DNA of 64,000 nt from Baekduia soli (GTDB taxonomy: Bacteria; Actinomycetota; Thermoleophilia; Solirubrobacterales; Solirubrobacteraceae), in contig NZ_CP042430.1 in NCBI RefSeq assembly GCF_007970665.1, positions 1-64,000 on the forward strand. The letters run 5' to 3'. The notes under the pieces were generated by a model. The model did no database searches and was not told the origin of the DNA. It saw only the letters and a list, made by a program, of their open reading frames with translations. Shown in pieces: positions 52,167-63,938 of this stretch. The first letter of the stretch is position 1. Every line of letters starts with the position of its first letter. The position numbers and the translations under genes were made by a program.

Positions 52167-54440
52167 ATGGGTACCGAACCTCCGATGAGCCAGATCGACG
52201 AACGCACGACCGGGGTGGTCGAGGAGGCCGAGGAGCGCCAGCCCTCCGAGATCACCTACGACGAGCAGTTCTACCCGGCCCGCCCGCGACGCCTGCGGCC
52301 GTCGGCCCGCCGTGCGCTGCGCAACGTCATCCGCTCGGCGCTGTCGGGCTCCCCCGACGCCGGCAACGAGTCCTACGTCAAGTGGCTCGTGGAGCAGTCC
52401 ATGCTCTGGGACGCCAAGCAGCTCGCGATCCAGCTCTCGGGGCAGGGCAGCATGTGGCAGAACCCCTTCGCCCACCCCGATCCCCGGGCGGCCGTCGAGC
52501 GCGCGGCCGTGTGGTTCACCGCCTACCCGCTGTCGTTCATCGCGCGCAAGGGCGACAGCTTCCTGTCGGGCCTGGCCAACCAGGAGCTGTGGGCCGCCTT
52601 CCGCGACATCGGCATCGACGCCGTGCACACCGGCCCGGTCAAGCAGGCCGGCGGCATCAAGGGCTGGGACCTCACGCCGTCGGTCGACGGGCACTTCGAC
52701 CGCATCAGCATGCAGATGGACCCGGCGTTCGGCACCGAGGACCAGTTCCGGGCGCTGTGCGCCATCGCCGCCGAGCACGACGGCACCGTCATCGACGACA
52801 TCGTCCCGGGCCACACGGGCAAGGGCGCGGACTTCCGGCTGGCCGAGATGGCCTACGCCGACTACCCCGGCATCTACCACATGGTGTCGGTCGCCCCCGA
52901 GGACTGGCACCTGCTGCCGGAGGTCCCGGCGGGCCGCGACTCGGCCAACCTCGACGCCGAGTGCGAGGCCAACCTCGCCTCGGCCGGCTACATCATCGGC
53001 CGGCTGCAGCGGGTCATCTTCTACGAGACCGGCGTCAAGGAGACCAACTGGAGCGCCACCGGCATGGTCACCGGCATCGACGGGGTCGACCGCCGCTGGG
53101 TCTACCTGCACTACTTCAAGGCCGGGCAGCCGTCGATCAACTGGCTCGACCCGTCCTTCGCGGGCATGCGCCTGGTCATCGGCGACGCGCTGCACGCGCT
53201 GGCCGACCTCGGCTCGGGCGCCCTGCGGCTCGACGCCAACGGCTTCCTCGGGGTGGAGAAGAGCGCCGAGGACCTGCCGGCCTGGTCGGAGGGCCACCCG
53301 CTCTCGGAGGCGGCCAACCACTTCATCGCGTCCATGGTCCGCAAGATGGGCGGCTTCTCCTTCCAGGAGCTCAACCTGACCATCGACGACATCAAGACGA
53401 TGTCGGAGTCCGGGGCCGACCTCTCCTACGACTTCATCAACCGCCCGGCCTACCACCACGCGCTGTGCCTGGGCGACACGGAGTTCCTGCGGCTGACGAT
53501 GAACCTCGCGCTCGAGCTCGGCGTCGGCTCGGCGTCGCTCGTGCACGCGCTGCAGAACCACGACGAGCTGACCCACGAGCTCGTGCACTTCGCCACCCGC
53601 CACAAGGACGACCTGTTCACGTTCGGCGGCGAGGAGATCAGCGGGTGCGACCTCTCGGTGCGCATCCGCGCGGACCTCACCGACACGCTCACGGGCCCGC
53701 ACGCCCCGTACAACCGGCGCTTCACGACCAACGGCATCGCCTGCACGACGGCCTCGGCGATCAGCGCCGTCCTGGGCATCGCCGATCCCGACGCGATGGC
53801 CGACGAGGACGTCGAGCGCGTCAAGCAGATCCACCTGCTGCTGGCCATGTACAACGCGCTGCAGCCCGGCGTGTTCGCCCTCTCGGGCTGGGACCTGACC
53901 GGCATGCTGACCATCGACGCCGCGAAGGTCGCCGACCTCATCGCCGACGGCGACACCCGCTGGATCAACCGCGGCGCCCACGACCTCATGGGCCTCAACC
54001 CCGAGGCCTCGGGCTCGGAGGGCGGGCTCCCGCGGGCCCGCAGCCTGTACGGCACGCTCGCCGACCAGCTAGGCGACCCGTCGTCGTTCGCCGCGGGCCT
54101 GCGGCGCATCATCGACGTCCGCCGGCGCTACGGGCTCCCGTCGGGCCTGCAGCTCGACGTCCCCGACGTGTCGCACAAGGCGCTGCTGGTCATGGTGCAC
54201 CGCCTGGGCGACGACCGGCTGCAGGTCACCGTCCTGAACTTCGGGCCCGAGCCGGTGGCCGGCACCGTGCGCTCCGAGCACCTGCTGCCGGGCGCCGAGG
54301 TCATCGACATGTTCACCGACGAGCCCGTCGGCGTGGTCGACGACCTCAAGAGCTTCAGCCTGGAGCTCGGCGGCTACGACGGCGTGCCGCTGCTGCTGCG
54401 CGTGCCGCCCGAGCCCGACGAGCCCGCGGGCGACGCCTAG
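52167..54440 (+). CDS. GH13 protein, TreS/maltose alpha-glucosyltransferase-like
   Basis: 757 aa. GH13 conserved regions are visible: region [21 protein letters not shown], region [18 protein letters not shown] with nucleophile Asp356, region [17 protein letters not shown] with the acid Glu, region [19 protein letters not shown] with His-Asp. A charged N-terminal 50 residues precede. The C-terminal beta domain ends [18 protein letters not shown]. Region I has VPGH in place of the usual VxNH, an unusual variant seen in a TreS-like group. Likely interconverts maltose and trehalose, or is a related glucosyltransferase. The start is the ATG at 52167, just after GGGGGTGGA. Confidence 0.85.
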   Translation: MGTEPPMSQIDERTTGVVEEAEERQPSEITYDEQFYPARPRRLRPSARRALRNVIRSALSGSPDAGNESYVKWLVEQSMLWDAKQLAIQLSGQGSMWQNPFAHPDPRAAVERAAVWFTAYPLSFIARKGDSFLSGLANQELWAAFRDIGIDAVHTGPVKQAGGIKGWDLTPSVDGHFDRISMQMDPAFGTEDQFRALCAIAAEHDGTVIDDIVPGHTGKGADFRLAEMAYADYPGIYHMVSVAPEDWHLLPEVPAGRDSANLDAECEANLASAGYIIGRLQRVIFYETGVKETNWSATGMVTGIDGVDRRWVYLHYFKAGQPSINWLDPSFAGMRLVIGDALHALADLGSGALRLDANGFLGVEKSAEDLPAWSEGHPLSEAANHFIASMVRKMGGFSFQELNLTIDDIKTMSESGADLSYDFINRPAYHHALCLGDTEFLRLTMNLALELGVGSASLVHALQNHDELTHELVHFATRHKDDLFTFGGEEISGCDLSVRIRADLTDTLTGPHAPYNRRFTTNGIACTTASAISAVLGIADPDAMADEDVERVKQIHLLLAMYNALQPGVFALSGWDLTGMLTIDAAKVADLIADGDTRWINRGAHDLMGLNPEASGSEGGLPRARSLYGTLADQLGDPSSFAAGLRRIIDVRRRYGLPSGLQLDVPDVSHKALLVMVHRLGDDRLQVTVLNFGPEPVAGTVRSEHLLPGAEVIDMFTDEPVGVVDDLKSFSLELGGYDGVPLLLRVPPEPDEPAGDA

Positions 54441-54484
54441 GGCTCGACCGCGACGGCCCGGGCCTTCCCGGAGCAGGCCCGGCG

Positions 54485-54853
54485 GCCGGAGACCTCCCGC
54501 CGGGCCTGCTCCTGCTGCGGGTCGCCTTCGGCGACGGCGAGTGGCAGGGCGTCACCCCGGTCGACGGGACCGCGCAGACCCACCGGCTGCACCGGCCGCT
54601 CGGCCTGCCCGACGAGCGCACGGGCCTGCTCGGGCTCGCGTGCGAGCTGCACCGGCGCAGCCTGCCCGCCGACCTGCCGCCCTCCGGCCAGGAGGGCGCC
54701 GAGCTCGAGCGCGCCGCACAGGAGTGGGCGCTGCTGCTGCAGATCTGCGACACCGCGGCGACCGGCGACCGGCTCGTGACGGTCTGGTGCCGGCGTGAGC
54801 GGCTGGCCGCCGGCGACCTGCAGGGCCTGGTCGCGGTGCGCCGGCGGATGTGA
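54485..54853 (+). CDS. Hypothetical protein with missing start
   Basis: About 115 codons of clear protein character: LLLLRVAFGDGEWQGVTPVD, QTHRLHRPLGLPDERTGLLG, LACELHRRSLPADLPPSGQE, TAATGDRLVTVWCRRERLAA and the stop at 54851-54853. No ATG or GTG lies before the first residues in frame, so the 5' end is lost or uses a rare start. Family not recognised. The coordinates mark only the visible part. Confidence 0.5.
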   Translation, partial: AGDLPPGLLLLRVAFGDGEWQGVTPVDGTAQTHRLHRPLGLPDERTGLLGLACELHRRSLPADLPPSGQEGAELERAAQEWALLLQICDTAATGDRLVTVWCRRERLAAGDLQGLVAVRRRM

Positions 54854-54881
54854 CCGGGCGGCGTCGCGCTATGACTGCACG

Positions 54882-55829
54882 ATGCGCGTAGCCCTGATGA
54901 TCGAAGGACAGGAGGACGTCACCTGGGAGGACTGGGTGGCCCTCGCGGAGGCCTGCGAGACGTTCGGCATCGAGGCGCTGTTCCGCTCCGACCACTACCA
55001 CGACCTCTCGGACGACGGCCCGCACGAGCGCGGCGCGCTGGACGCCTGGGGGACGATCACCGCGCTGGCCGCCCGGACCACGACGCTGCGCCTGGGCACG
55101 ATGGTCTCCCCCGCGAGCTTCCGCCACCCGTCCGTCCTGGGCAAGCTCGTCACGACCGCCGACCACGTCTCCGGCGGGCGCGTGGAGGTGGGGCTGGGCA
55201 CGGGCTGGTCGGAGGTCGAGCACGCCGCCTACGGCTTCCCGTTCCTGTCGATGGGCGAGCGGATGGACGTGCTCGCCGAGCAGCTGGCGATCCTGCACGA
55301 CGGCCACTGGGGCGAGGGCGAGGGCCCGTTCACGTTCGAAGGCGAGCACTACGCCGTGCGCGACCTCGAGGCGCGGCCGCGCCCCGTCCAGCGCCCGCAC
55401 CCGCCGCTCATCCTGGGCGGCGCGGCGGGACCCCGCGCGGCGCGCCTGGCCGCCCGCTACGCCGACGAGTACAACACGGTCGACGCGACGCCGCAGCAGA
55501 TCGGCGAGCGCGCGGCCCGCATCGCCGCGGCGTGCACCGCGGCGGCCCGCGAGCCCATCCCGTTCTCGGTGATGGCCACGACGCTCGTCGCCGCCGACGA
55601 GGCCGGCCTGCGCCGCCGCGCGGCCGCCCTGGCCGAGTGGACGGGCGCACCGGTCGACCCTGCCGCGCCGGGCCCGACGTGGATCGCCGGCACGACCGCG
55701 CAGGTCGTCGCGCGGCTGCGCGCCCACGAGGAGCTGGGGGTGTCCCGCGTCTTCCTGCAGCACCTCGTCCACCGCGACCTCGAGACCGTGGAGCTCATCG
55801 GCCGCGAGATCGTGCCGGCGGTGGCGTAG
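54882..55829 (+). CDS. LLM class F420-dependent oxidoreductase
   Basis: 315 aa luciferase-like protein: RVALMIEGQEDVTWEDWVAL, FGIEALFRSDHYHDLSDDGP, TTLRLGTMVSPASFRHPSVL, TADHVSGGRVEVGLGTGWSE, PHPPLILGGAAGPRAARLAA and RVFLQHLVHRDLETVELIGR. This belongs to the TIGR03560-like F420 group. Cofactor and substrate are not proven. Independent of its neighbours. Confidence 0.9.
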   Translation: MRVALMIEGQEDVTWEDWVALAEACETFGIEALFRSDHYHDLSDDGPHERGALDAWGTITALAARTTTLRLGTMVSPASFRHPSVLGKLVTTADHVSGGRVEVGLGTGWSEVEHAAYGFPFLSMGERMDVLAEQLAILHDGHWGEGEGPFTFEGEHYAVRDLEARPRPVQRPHPPLILGGAAGPRAARLAARYADEYNTVDATPQQIGERAARIAAACTAAAREPIPFSVMATTLVAADEAGLRRRAAALAEWTGAPVDPAAPGPTWIAGTTAQVVARLRAHEELGVSRVFLQHLVHRDLETVELIGREIVPAVA

Positions 55830-55896
55830 GACGCGGCTGGCATCGGCCCCACCACGAGCGTCGTGCTGGAGCCGCGCGGGTGAGCGGCCGGCTCGG

Positions 55897-57595
<1,699 letters not shown>

Positions 57596-57599
<4 letters not shown>

Positions 57600-59074
57600 T
57601 GTGCGGCCGCGCGGGCGTGGCGCGGCAGCCAGACCACCGTCAGCGCCGCCGCGGCCAGCAGCCCGAGGCACACCAGCAGCGCGTGGTCGGCGGCCCCGAC
57701 GAACGCCGCGGCGCCGCGGCCCGCGCCGGCGACGTCGAACAGGACGGTCCCGACGATCGCGATCCCCAGCGACATCGCCAGCTGCTGGATGGCCTCCAGC
57801 AGCCCGGAGGCCGAGCCGAGCTGGTGGGGCTCGACGCCCGCGAGGATGACGTCGAACATCGGCATGAAGATCATGCCCATGCCCAGCCCGGTGACGGCCA
57901 GCGGCGCCGCAAGGTCCCAGGCGCTGAGCCCGGCACCCTGCGCGCGCAGCACGAGGTCGACCGCGAGCAGCCCGGCCGCCATCGTCCCGAGGCCGATCCA
58001 CAGCACCGTGCGCCCGAGCCGGCCGACGAGGACGGCCGAGGCGATCGAGCCGCCGGTCGCCGCCAGCGGCACCGCGACCGTCGCGACGCCGCAGGCCAGC
58101 GGCGAGAAGCCCAGGCCGATCTGGAACATCACGTTGAGCGCCAGGACCATGCCGCCCATCGCGCCGATGAAGCAGACGACGAGCGCGAGGCCACACACGT
58201 AGGGACGGCGGCGCAGCACCGACGGCTCGACGAGCGTCGTCGCGCCGCGGGCGGCGCGACGCGCCTGCGCCCACGAGAAACCGGCCAGCAGCGCCACGCC
58301 GACGGCGGGCAGCGCGACGCACCACCGCGGCCACCCGAGCTCGCGGCCCTCGACGAGCGGGTAGACCAGCGCGAAGCCGCCGGCCATCGCCAGCAGCACG
58401 CTGGTGGCGTCGAGGCGGCCGCCGGCGGCGACGGGCCGGCTGCGCGGCAGCACCCGGTGGCCGAGCGCGAGCGCGGCCAGGCCGAACGGGACGTTGACGA
58501 GGAAGATCGCCCGCCAGCCCGTTCCGAGCAGGTCGAGGTCGACGATGCCGCCGCCGAGCAGCGGCCCGGCGACGGCGGCGAGCCCCATGACGGGGCCGAA
58601 GACCGCGAACGCCCGCTGTTGGCCCTCGTCGCCGAAGAGCTCGCGGATGAGCCCGAAGCACTGCGGCACCATGACCGCGGCCGTCGCGCCCTGCAGGGCG
58701 CGGGCGCCGATGAGGGCGTCGGGCGACGGCGCCAGCGCGCACAGCGCCGAGGCGCCGACGAAGGCCGCCATGCCGACCAGCAGGACGCGCCGGCGGCCGA
58801 ACAGGTCGCCGAGGCGGCCACCGAGCAACAGCGACGTCGCCATCGCCAGCGTGTAGGCGGCGGTCGTCCACTCGATCGAGGCGTAGGAGCCGCCGAGCTC
58901 GGCGCGGATCGCGGGGGCGGCGGTCTGGGCGATCGTCGCGTCCAGGAGGTCCATGACGGAGGCGGCCAGCACGACGGCGAAGCCGAGCCAGGCGAGGCGC
59001 GAGACGGTGCGCGGCGCGGGCGGAGGCGACGCGGCGTCCGGCGGGAGGGGCAGGTCGATGACGGTGGTGGCCAT
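57596..59074 (-). CDS. MFS drug transporter, DHA2/EmrB type
   Basis: 492 aa, about 14 membrane segments. Starts cytoplasmic, then WLGFAVVLAASVMDLLDATI with the family's acidic residue in helix 1. Motif A is GGRLGDLFGRRRVLLVGMAA. Helix 5 motif C is FAVFGPVMGLAAVAGPLLGG, with GTGWRAIFLVNVPFGLAALA after it, typical of drug/H+ antiporters. Exports hydrophobic compounds using the proton gradient. Divergent from a WYL regulator with repeated operator-like sites between them. Confidence 0.93.
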
Positions 59075-59093
59075 GGCGGCGAGGCTGTCGGCG

Positions 59094-59155
59094 CATGCGG
59101 TCAGGTTCGGTCCTCATTGATCCCCATGCGGTCAACTGCGGTCCGCATGCGGTGG
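59094..59155. promoter_or_regulatory. Three phased CATGCGGT repeats between MFS and WYL genes
   Basis: CATGCGGTCA at 59094 and 59125 and CATGCGGTGG at 59146. Spacings are 31 and 21 bases, about three and two helical turns, so the sites face the same side of DNA. They fill the 97-base divergent gap. The natural reading is that the WYL regulator binds them and controls both itself and the pump. Confidence 0.6.
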
Positions 59156-59171
59156 GATCATCGGCGACGCG

Positions 59172-60125
59172 ATGATGCAGACCTCCGCCCGCCTGCTGGC
59201 CCTCCTCTCCCTGCTGCAGATGCGCCGCGAGTGGAGCGGCCCGGAGCTCGCCGCCCGCCTCGAGGTCGGCAGCCGCACGATCCGCCGCGACGTCGACAAG
59301 CTGCGCTCCCTCGGCTACCCGATCCAGGCCGCGCCGGGCGTCGCCGGCGGCTACCGGCTCGGCGCCGGCGCCGACCTGCCCCCGCTGCTGCTCGACGACG
59401 CCGAGGCCGTCGCGGTCGCCGTCGGGCTGCGGTCGACGGCGGCCGGGTCCATCGCCGGCATGGAGGAGACCGCGGTCCGCACGCTGGCCAAGCTCGAGCA
59501 GGTCCTCCCCGAGCGGCTGCGCCGGCGCGTGCGCGCGCTCGGCGACGCCACGAGCGCGTTCGCCGTCGACGGCCCGCGGATCGACGCCGACGTGCTGGCC
59601 ACGATCGCCGGCGCGATCCGCGACGGCGAGCGCGTGCGCTTCGCCTACCGCGCCAAGGACGACAGCGCCACGCGGCGTCGGGTCGAGCCCGCGGCGGTCG
59701 TCCACACGGGCTACCGCTGGTACCTCGTCGCCTGGGACCTCGACCGCGAGGACTGGCGGACGTTCCGCGTGGACCGCATCGCCGGGCGCGTCGGCGCCGC
59801 CGGCCGCGGCACCCGCCGCGAGGTCCCCGGCGGCGACCCCGCAGCCTACGTGCGCCGGGCCATCCGCGCCCAGGACAGCGCCCCGGTGCCCGGTCGCGTG
59901 CGCCTGCACGCGCCGGCCGACGCGGTGGCCCGGCGGGTCCCGGCTCGCTATGCGACCGTCGAGCCCGACGGCGACGACGCGTGCGTGGTCACGACCACGG
60001 GCGGCTGGTCGACGCAGTTCGTGGTGTGGATGGCGACCCTGGAGATCGCCATGGACGTGCTCGAGCCGCTCGAGCTCGTGCAGCAGGCCCGGGGCATCGC
60101 CGCGCGGCTCGGCGCGGCCGCCTGA
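59172..60125 (+). CDS. YafY/PafC-like WYL-domain transcriptional regulator
   Basis: 317 aa. N-terminal HTH: LLALLSLLQMRREWSGPELA and VGSRTIRRDVDKLRSLGYPI. Middle WYL domain: RVRFAYRAKDDSATRRRVEP and VVHTGYRWYLVAWDLDREDW with the W-Y-L core. The C-terminal WCX segment: VARRVPARYATVEPDGDDAC. WYL regulators sense nucleic-acid fragments or small ligands. Divergent from the MFS pump, which it likely controls. ATG ATG start; 59172 or 59175. Confidence 0.92.
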   Translation: MMQTSARLLALLSLLQMRREWSGPELAARLEVGSRTIRRDVDKLRSLGYPIQAAPGVAGGYRLGAGADLPPLLLDDAEAVAVAVGLRSTAAGSIAGMEETAVRTLAKLEQVLPERLRRRVRALGDATSAFAVDGPRIDADVLATIAGAIRDGERVRFAYRAKDDSATRRRVEPAAVVHTGYRWYLVAWDLDREDWRTFRVDRIAGRVGAAGRGTRREVPGGDPAAYVRRAIRAQDSAPVPGRVRLHAPADAVARRVPARYATVEPDGDDACVVTTTGGWSTQFVVWMATLEIAMDVLEPLELVQQARGIAARLGAAA

Positions 60126-60148
60126 GCCGGGCCGCCGCCGGCGTCGAC

Positions 60149-60895
60149 CTACCGGCCGCCGGACACGTCGACCGCGGTTCCGGTCACGTACCCCGCGTCG
60201 TCGCCCAGGAGCCAGACGATCGTCGCCCCGACCTCGTCCGCGGTCCCGGCGCGGCCCATCGGCGCGGCCGGCCCGAGCCGCTGCGCGCGATCGGGCTGGC
60301 CCCCGCTGGCGTGGATCTCGGTGTCGATGATCCCGGGGCGCACGACGTTGACGCGGACGCCCTCTGCGGCGACCTCCCGCGCCAGCCCCAGCCCGAGCGT
60401 GTCGACAGCGCCCTTGGACGCCGCGTAGTCGACGTATTCGCCCGGCGAGCCCAGGCGCGCGGCCGCCGAGGACACCAGGACGATCGCGCCGCCCGGCCCG
60501 CCGTGGGCGGTCGAGATCCGGCGCACCGCCTCGCGGCAGCAGAGGAACGTCCCCGTGATGTTGACGGCCATCATGCGCCCGATCCGGTCCGCGGTGAGCT
60601 GGTCGACGCGGGCGCGCGGTCCGACGATCCCGGCGTTGGCGACCAGCGCCGTGAGGGGACCCAGCGCGTCGGCGGCGGCGAACGCCGCGAGCACGTCGTC
60701 CTCGGCGGCCACGTCGGCCCGAACCGTGGCCGCGGTGCCGCCGGCGGCCCGGATCGCCTCGGCCACCGCGCCGGCCGACGCCTCGTCCTCACGGTAGGTC
60801 AGGCACACCGCCCATCCCGCGGCCGCCGCCCGTCGGGCCGCGGCCGCGCCGATCCCGCGCCCGCCACCCGTCACCAGCACCACGCCGCGATCCAT
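60149..60895 (-). CDS. Short-chain dehydrogenase/reductase (SDR)
   Basis: 248 aa: VVLVTGGGRGIGAAAARRAA, an Arg after strand 2 (TYREDEASAG) suggesting NADP, VANAGIVGPRARVDQLTADR, VSSAAARLGSPGEYVDYAAS with the Tyr and Lys, VRPGIIDTEIHASGGQPDRA and TGTAVDVSGGR. Resembles glucose dehydrogenase/3-oxoacyl reductase types. Divergent from the amidase gene. Substrate unknown. Confidence 0.9.
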   Translation of the reverse strand: MDRGVVLVTGGGRGIGAAAARRAAAAGWAVCLTYREDEASAGAVAEAIRAAGGTAATVRADVAAEDDVLAAFAAADALGPLTALVANAGIVGPRARVDQLTADRIGRMMAVNITGTFLCCREAVRRISTAHGGPGGAIVLVSSAAARLGSPGEYVDYAASKGAVDTLGLGLAREVAAEGVRVNVVRPGIIDTEIHASGGQPDRAQRLGPAAPMGRAGTADEVGATIVWLLGDDAGYVTGTAVDVSGGR

Positions 60896-60962
60896 CCCGG
60901 GACCGTACCGGCCGCGGCCGGGCGGGGACGACGGGCGCGCCGCTGCGAGAATGCCCGCCACG

Positions 60963-62252
60963 ATGGAGCTGCACGAGCGCACCGCGACGGACCTGCACGA
61001 CCTCGTCGCCGGTGGCGCCGTCGCGGTGCAGGACGTCGTCGACGCGCTCGTGGCGCGCATCGACGCGCTCGAGCACCACCTGCGGGCGTGGACCGCCGTC
61101 GAGCGCGGGTGTGCCGACCGCGGCGGCGCCGGACCGCTGCACGGCGTGCCGGTGGGGATCAAGGACAACATCGACACGGCCGACCTGCCGACGACCTACG
61201 GCTCGCGCCAGTACGCCGGGCACCGGCCCGGCGAGGACGCCCACGCCGTGGCGCTCCTGCGCGATGCCGGCGGCCTCGTGCTCGGCAAGACCGAGCTGCC
61301 CGAGTTCGCGGCCGTGCAGGAGCCCCCGCCGCCCACGCGCAACCCCCACGACCCGACGCGCACGCCCGGCGGCTCGTCGAGCGGCTCGGCGGCGGCCGTC
61401 GCGGCGGGGATGGTGCCCGTGGCCCTCGGGACGCAGACGACGGGCTCCGTCGTGCGGCCGGCGTCGTTCTGCGGGATCTTCGGGTTCAAGCCGACGTTCG
61501 GGTCCATCGCAACCGCGGGCGTGCGGCGGATCACGACCTCGCTGGACACCGTCGGCGTGCTGGCCCGCAGCGTCGCCGACGTCGAGCTGCTCACCGGGAT
61601 CCTGGCCGGAACGGCGCCGGTCGCGGCCCCGGCGGCGCCGCGGATCGGCCTGCTGCGCACCGCGCTCTGGGACGCGGCCGACCCGTGCACGCGCGACGCG
61701 ATGGACGCCGTCGCGGCCCGCATCGCCGACGCCGGCGCCGACGTCGAGGAGCTCGAGCTCGACCCCGGCGCCGGCGCGCTCGGGGAGGCAGCGCCGTGCA
61801 TCCAGCACGTCGAGATGGCGTCCTTGCTCGCCGACGAGCCGTACGACGCGCTCGCCGACGCGCTGCGCGGGATGCTCGACGCGGGCCGGGCGACGAGCCC
61901 GGCCGCCTACGCCGAGGCCCAGGACCTCGTGGCCCGGTGGCGCCCGCGCGTCGACGAGCGGCTGCGCCGCCACGAAGCCGTGCTGACCCCGAGCGTGCTC
62001 GGCGAGGCGCCGGGCGCGGAGACCACCGGCGACCCGCTGTTCTGCCGGACCTGGACGCTGCTGGGCACGCCCGCGATGAGCATGCCGCTGCACCGCTCGC
62101 CGGCCGGGCTGCCCGTCGGGCTGCAGCTCGTGGCCCCGCGCGGGGCCGACGCCGCGCTGCTGGCCACCGCGCGCTGGGTGGCCGAGCGCCTGCTCGACGA
62201 CGGCCGCGTCGCGGTCGTCGAGCCCGCCGCCGCGCAGCGCGATCCCGGCTGA
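60963..62252 (+). CDS. Amidase signature enzyme
   Basis: 429 aa of the amidase signature family. Catalytic Lys67 in VPVGIKDNIDTADLPTT. The Gly/Ser-rich stretch TPGGSSSGSAAAVAAGMVPV holds the cis-Ser. Nucleophile Ser162 lies in LGTQTTGSVVRPASFCG. The family's FGFKPTFG follows. It hydrolyses a carboxamide; the specific one is unknown. ATG 60963 (MELHERTATDLHDLVAGG) is preferred over 60951. It lies near the methylaspartate ammonia-lyase gene but on the opposite strand. Confidence 0.92.
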   Translation: MELHERTATDLHDLVAGGAVAVQDVVDALVARIDALEHHLRAWTAVERGCADRGGAGPLHGVPVGIKDNIDTADLPTTYGSRQYAGHRPGEDAHAVALLRDAGGLVLGKTELPEFAAVQEPPPPTRNPHDPTRTPGGSSSGSAAAVAAGMVPVALGTQTTGSVVRPASFCGIFGFKPTFGSIATAGVRRITTSLDTVGVLARSVADVELLTGILAGTAPVAAPAAPRIGLLRTALWDAADPCTRDAMDAVAARIADAGADVEELELDPGAGALGEAAPCIQHVEMASLLADEPYDALADALRGMLDAGRATSPAAYAEAQDLVARWRPRVDERLRRHEAVLTPSVLGEAPGAETTGDPLFCRTWTLLGTPAMSMPLHRSPAGLPVGLQLVAPRGADAALLATARWVAERLLDDGRVAVVEPAAAQRDPG

Positions 62253-62470
62253 GTCCCGCCTCGGGCGGCGGCGCCCGACGCCGTGGCGCTCGCGTGGCGC
62301 ATGCCCATCGCGGGGGCCGGCCCAGGACCTGGCCGTAGACCCGCCACGGGCCGCTGTCGTGGTCCCGCCGCGCTCGTCGGCGCAGGCCGCGCCCGGTCCG
62401 GCCAGGGCGCCCGCGATCGCGACCGCGGTGAGCGCCAGTCCGCGGAACGTGCTGCGCGTGGACTTCCCCT
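62253..62470 (-). pseudogene. Possible small secreted protein with lost start
   Basis: On the minus strand a perfect AGGAGG is followed by STRSTFRGLALTAVAIAGAL and AGPGAACADE, a convincing signal peptide, but no start codon sits at the right distance. Later the coding character changes frame (DSGPWRVYGQVLG). It looks like a short exported protein damaged at the start. Function unknown; it may be a chance pattern. Confidence 0.35.
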
Positions 62471-62493
62471 CCTGTGGTGACGGGCATCGCCGC

Positions 62494-63762
62494 TCACCCC
62501 GGAGCGGCGGTCTCGGCCGCGGCGACCGCAGCGAGCGCGAGCGTGCGCTCCATCTCGTTGCGGACGATCGACAGGCCCTCGTCGACTCCCATGCCCGGCT
62601 TGGCCAGCATCTGGTCGGCGCCCGCGCCGAGCGCGACGTGCACCGACACCTGCGCGGCGCGCTCGGTCTCGGTGCACGAGCCGCCGAGCAGCGCGGTCAC
62701 GCCGTGGCGGCGGCAGTCGAGGATCGCCTCGACGGCGTGGTGCAGCGAGCCGAGGTCGGGCGCCTTGACCTGGATCACGTCGGCGGCGCCGGCCCGGGTG
62801 AACGCCCGGACGTCCGCCGCGCTGTTGGCCCACTCGTCGGCGACGAGCTGCACCCCGGCGCCCCGGGCGGCGAGGATGCGCCGCAGCTGCGCCATCGCCG
62901 CGATCTGACCGTCGCGCGAGCCGGCGTCCACCGGATGCTCGACGCGCAGGGCCAGCGGCGCGGCCTCGGCGCCCATGGCGCAGACGATGTCGGCGACCGC
63001 CTCGAGGTCGCCCCGCGCGACCTCGCCGAGCAACCCGTACACGTCGAAGTGCAGGACCGGCGCGTAGGCCGCCGAGGGGCGCAGCTGCTGCACCCGCTCG
63101 CGCACCCAGCGCACGTAGGCGATGAGGTCGGCGCCACCGGCGCCGACGAGGGAGGGCTCGTTGATGAGCCCGTGCGGCAGCGCGTCGACGCCCTTGAGGA
63201 TCATCTTGTCCACGTTGACCCGGCGCTCCTCGCCGCTCTGCGCGTAGACGGGGATCCGCCGCAACGGCCCGTCCAGCCCCCACTCGGCGCGCACGTGCTC
63301 GGCCATCGTCACGCCCGCGCCGTGCGCCGCCGCGTCGAGCAGCGCCTGCGACAGCCCGTAGGTCGCCGCCGTCCCCACATCGTCGATCGCCGCCGCGAGC
63401 CGGTCGAGCCGCCGTGCGGCGGCGCGGAAGCCGTCGACGGCCGTGCCGCGCAGCTCCGGCGCCACCGCGCCGGCGATCACGGCGGCGAGCGCCTGGGCAC
63501 GCAGGCGCGGCTCGCGCCCGCCGACGCCGCTGTACTGGACGCTGACGCAGTCGCCGTGGGCCACGTGCCCGTCGCTGAGGACGAGCAGCACCGAGACGGC
63601 CTCGGCCGGAGCTCGGATCGCGTCGGCGCCGGGCGTGACGGCCGGGCCGCGGTAGGCCAGGCCGTCGCGCGGCGCGCCGCCCTTGATCGCGGCCTGGTCG
63701 TCGGCGAAGAACCCTCCGGTGGCCGGCACGGCGAGGACGTCGGTGATGGTGAGCCCAGGCAT
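62494..63762 (-). CDS. Methylaspartate ammonia-lyase
   Basis: Removes ammonia from 3-methylaspartate to give mesaconate, as in glutamate or methylaspartate pathways. 422 aa, enolase superfamily. Metal ligands Asp240 (LHFDVYGLLGE), Glu275 (ALRVEHPVD) and Asp309 (QLVADEWANSA), and the general base Lys333 (VIQVKAPDLGSL), lie at the positions known from the clostridial enzyme shifted by two. PHGLINEPSLVG carries the His region. The N-terminal domain FADDQAAIKGGAPRDGLAYR fits too. The partner mutase is not in the window. Confidence 0.94.
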   Translation of the reverse strand: MPGLTITDVLAVPATGGFFADDQAAIKGGAPRDGLAYRGPAVTPGADAIRAPAEAVSVLLVLSDGHVAHGDCVSVQYSGVGGREPRLRAQALAAVIAGAVAPELRGTAVDGFRAAARRLDRLAAAIDDVGTAATYGLSQALLDAAAHGAGVTMAEHVRAEWGLDGPLRRIPVYAQSGEERRVNVDKMILKGVDALPHGLINEPSLVGAGGADLIAYVRWVRERVQQLRPSAAYAPVLHFDVYGLLGEVARGDLEAVADIVCAMGAEAAPLALRVEHPVDAGSRDGQIAAMAQLRRILAARGAGVQLVADEWANSAADVRAFTRAGAADVIQVKAPDLGSLHHAVEAILDCRRHGVTALLGGSCTETERAAQVSVHVALGAGADQMLAKPGMGVDEGLSIVRNEMERTLALAAVAAAETAAPG

Positions 63763-63938
63763 CGGCGCCAGTCTGGCGGCGGCCCCGGTCGGCGGTCTCG
63801 TCCACCAACAGACATCAATGCGGGGCGTCAGACGGTCGACCCAAGGGAGTACGCGGGCGTCTTGCCCGTGCGGGGGCCCGAGGCGTGCTGACGCAGGCGC
63901 GCGAGCTCTGCCACCTCACGTCCAAGAAGGACTACAGC

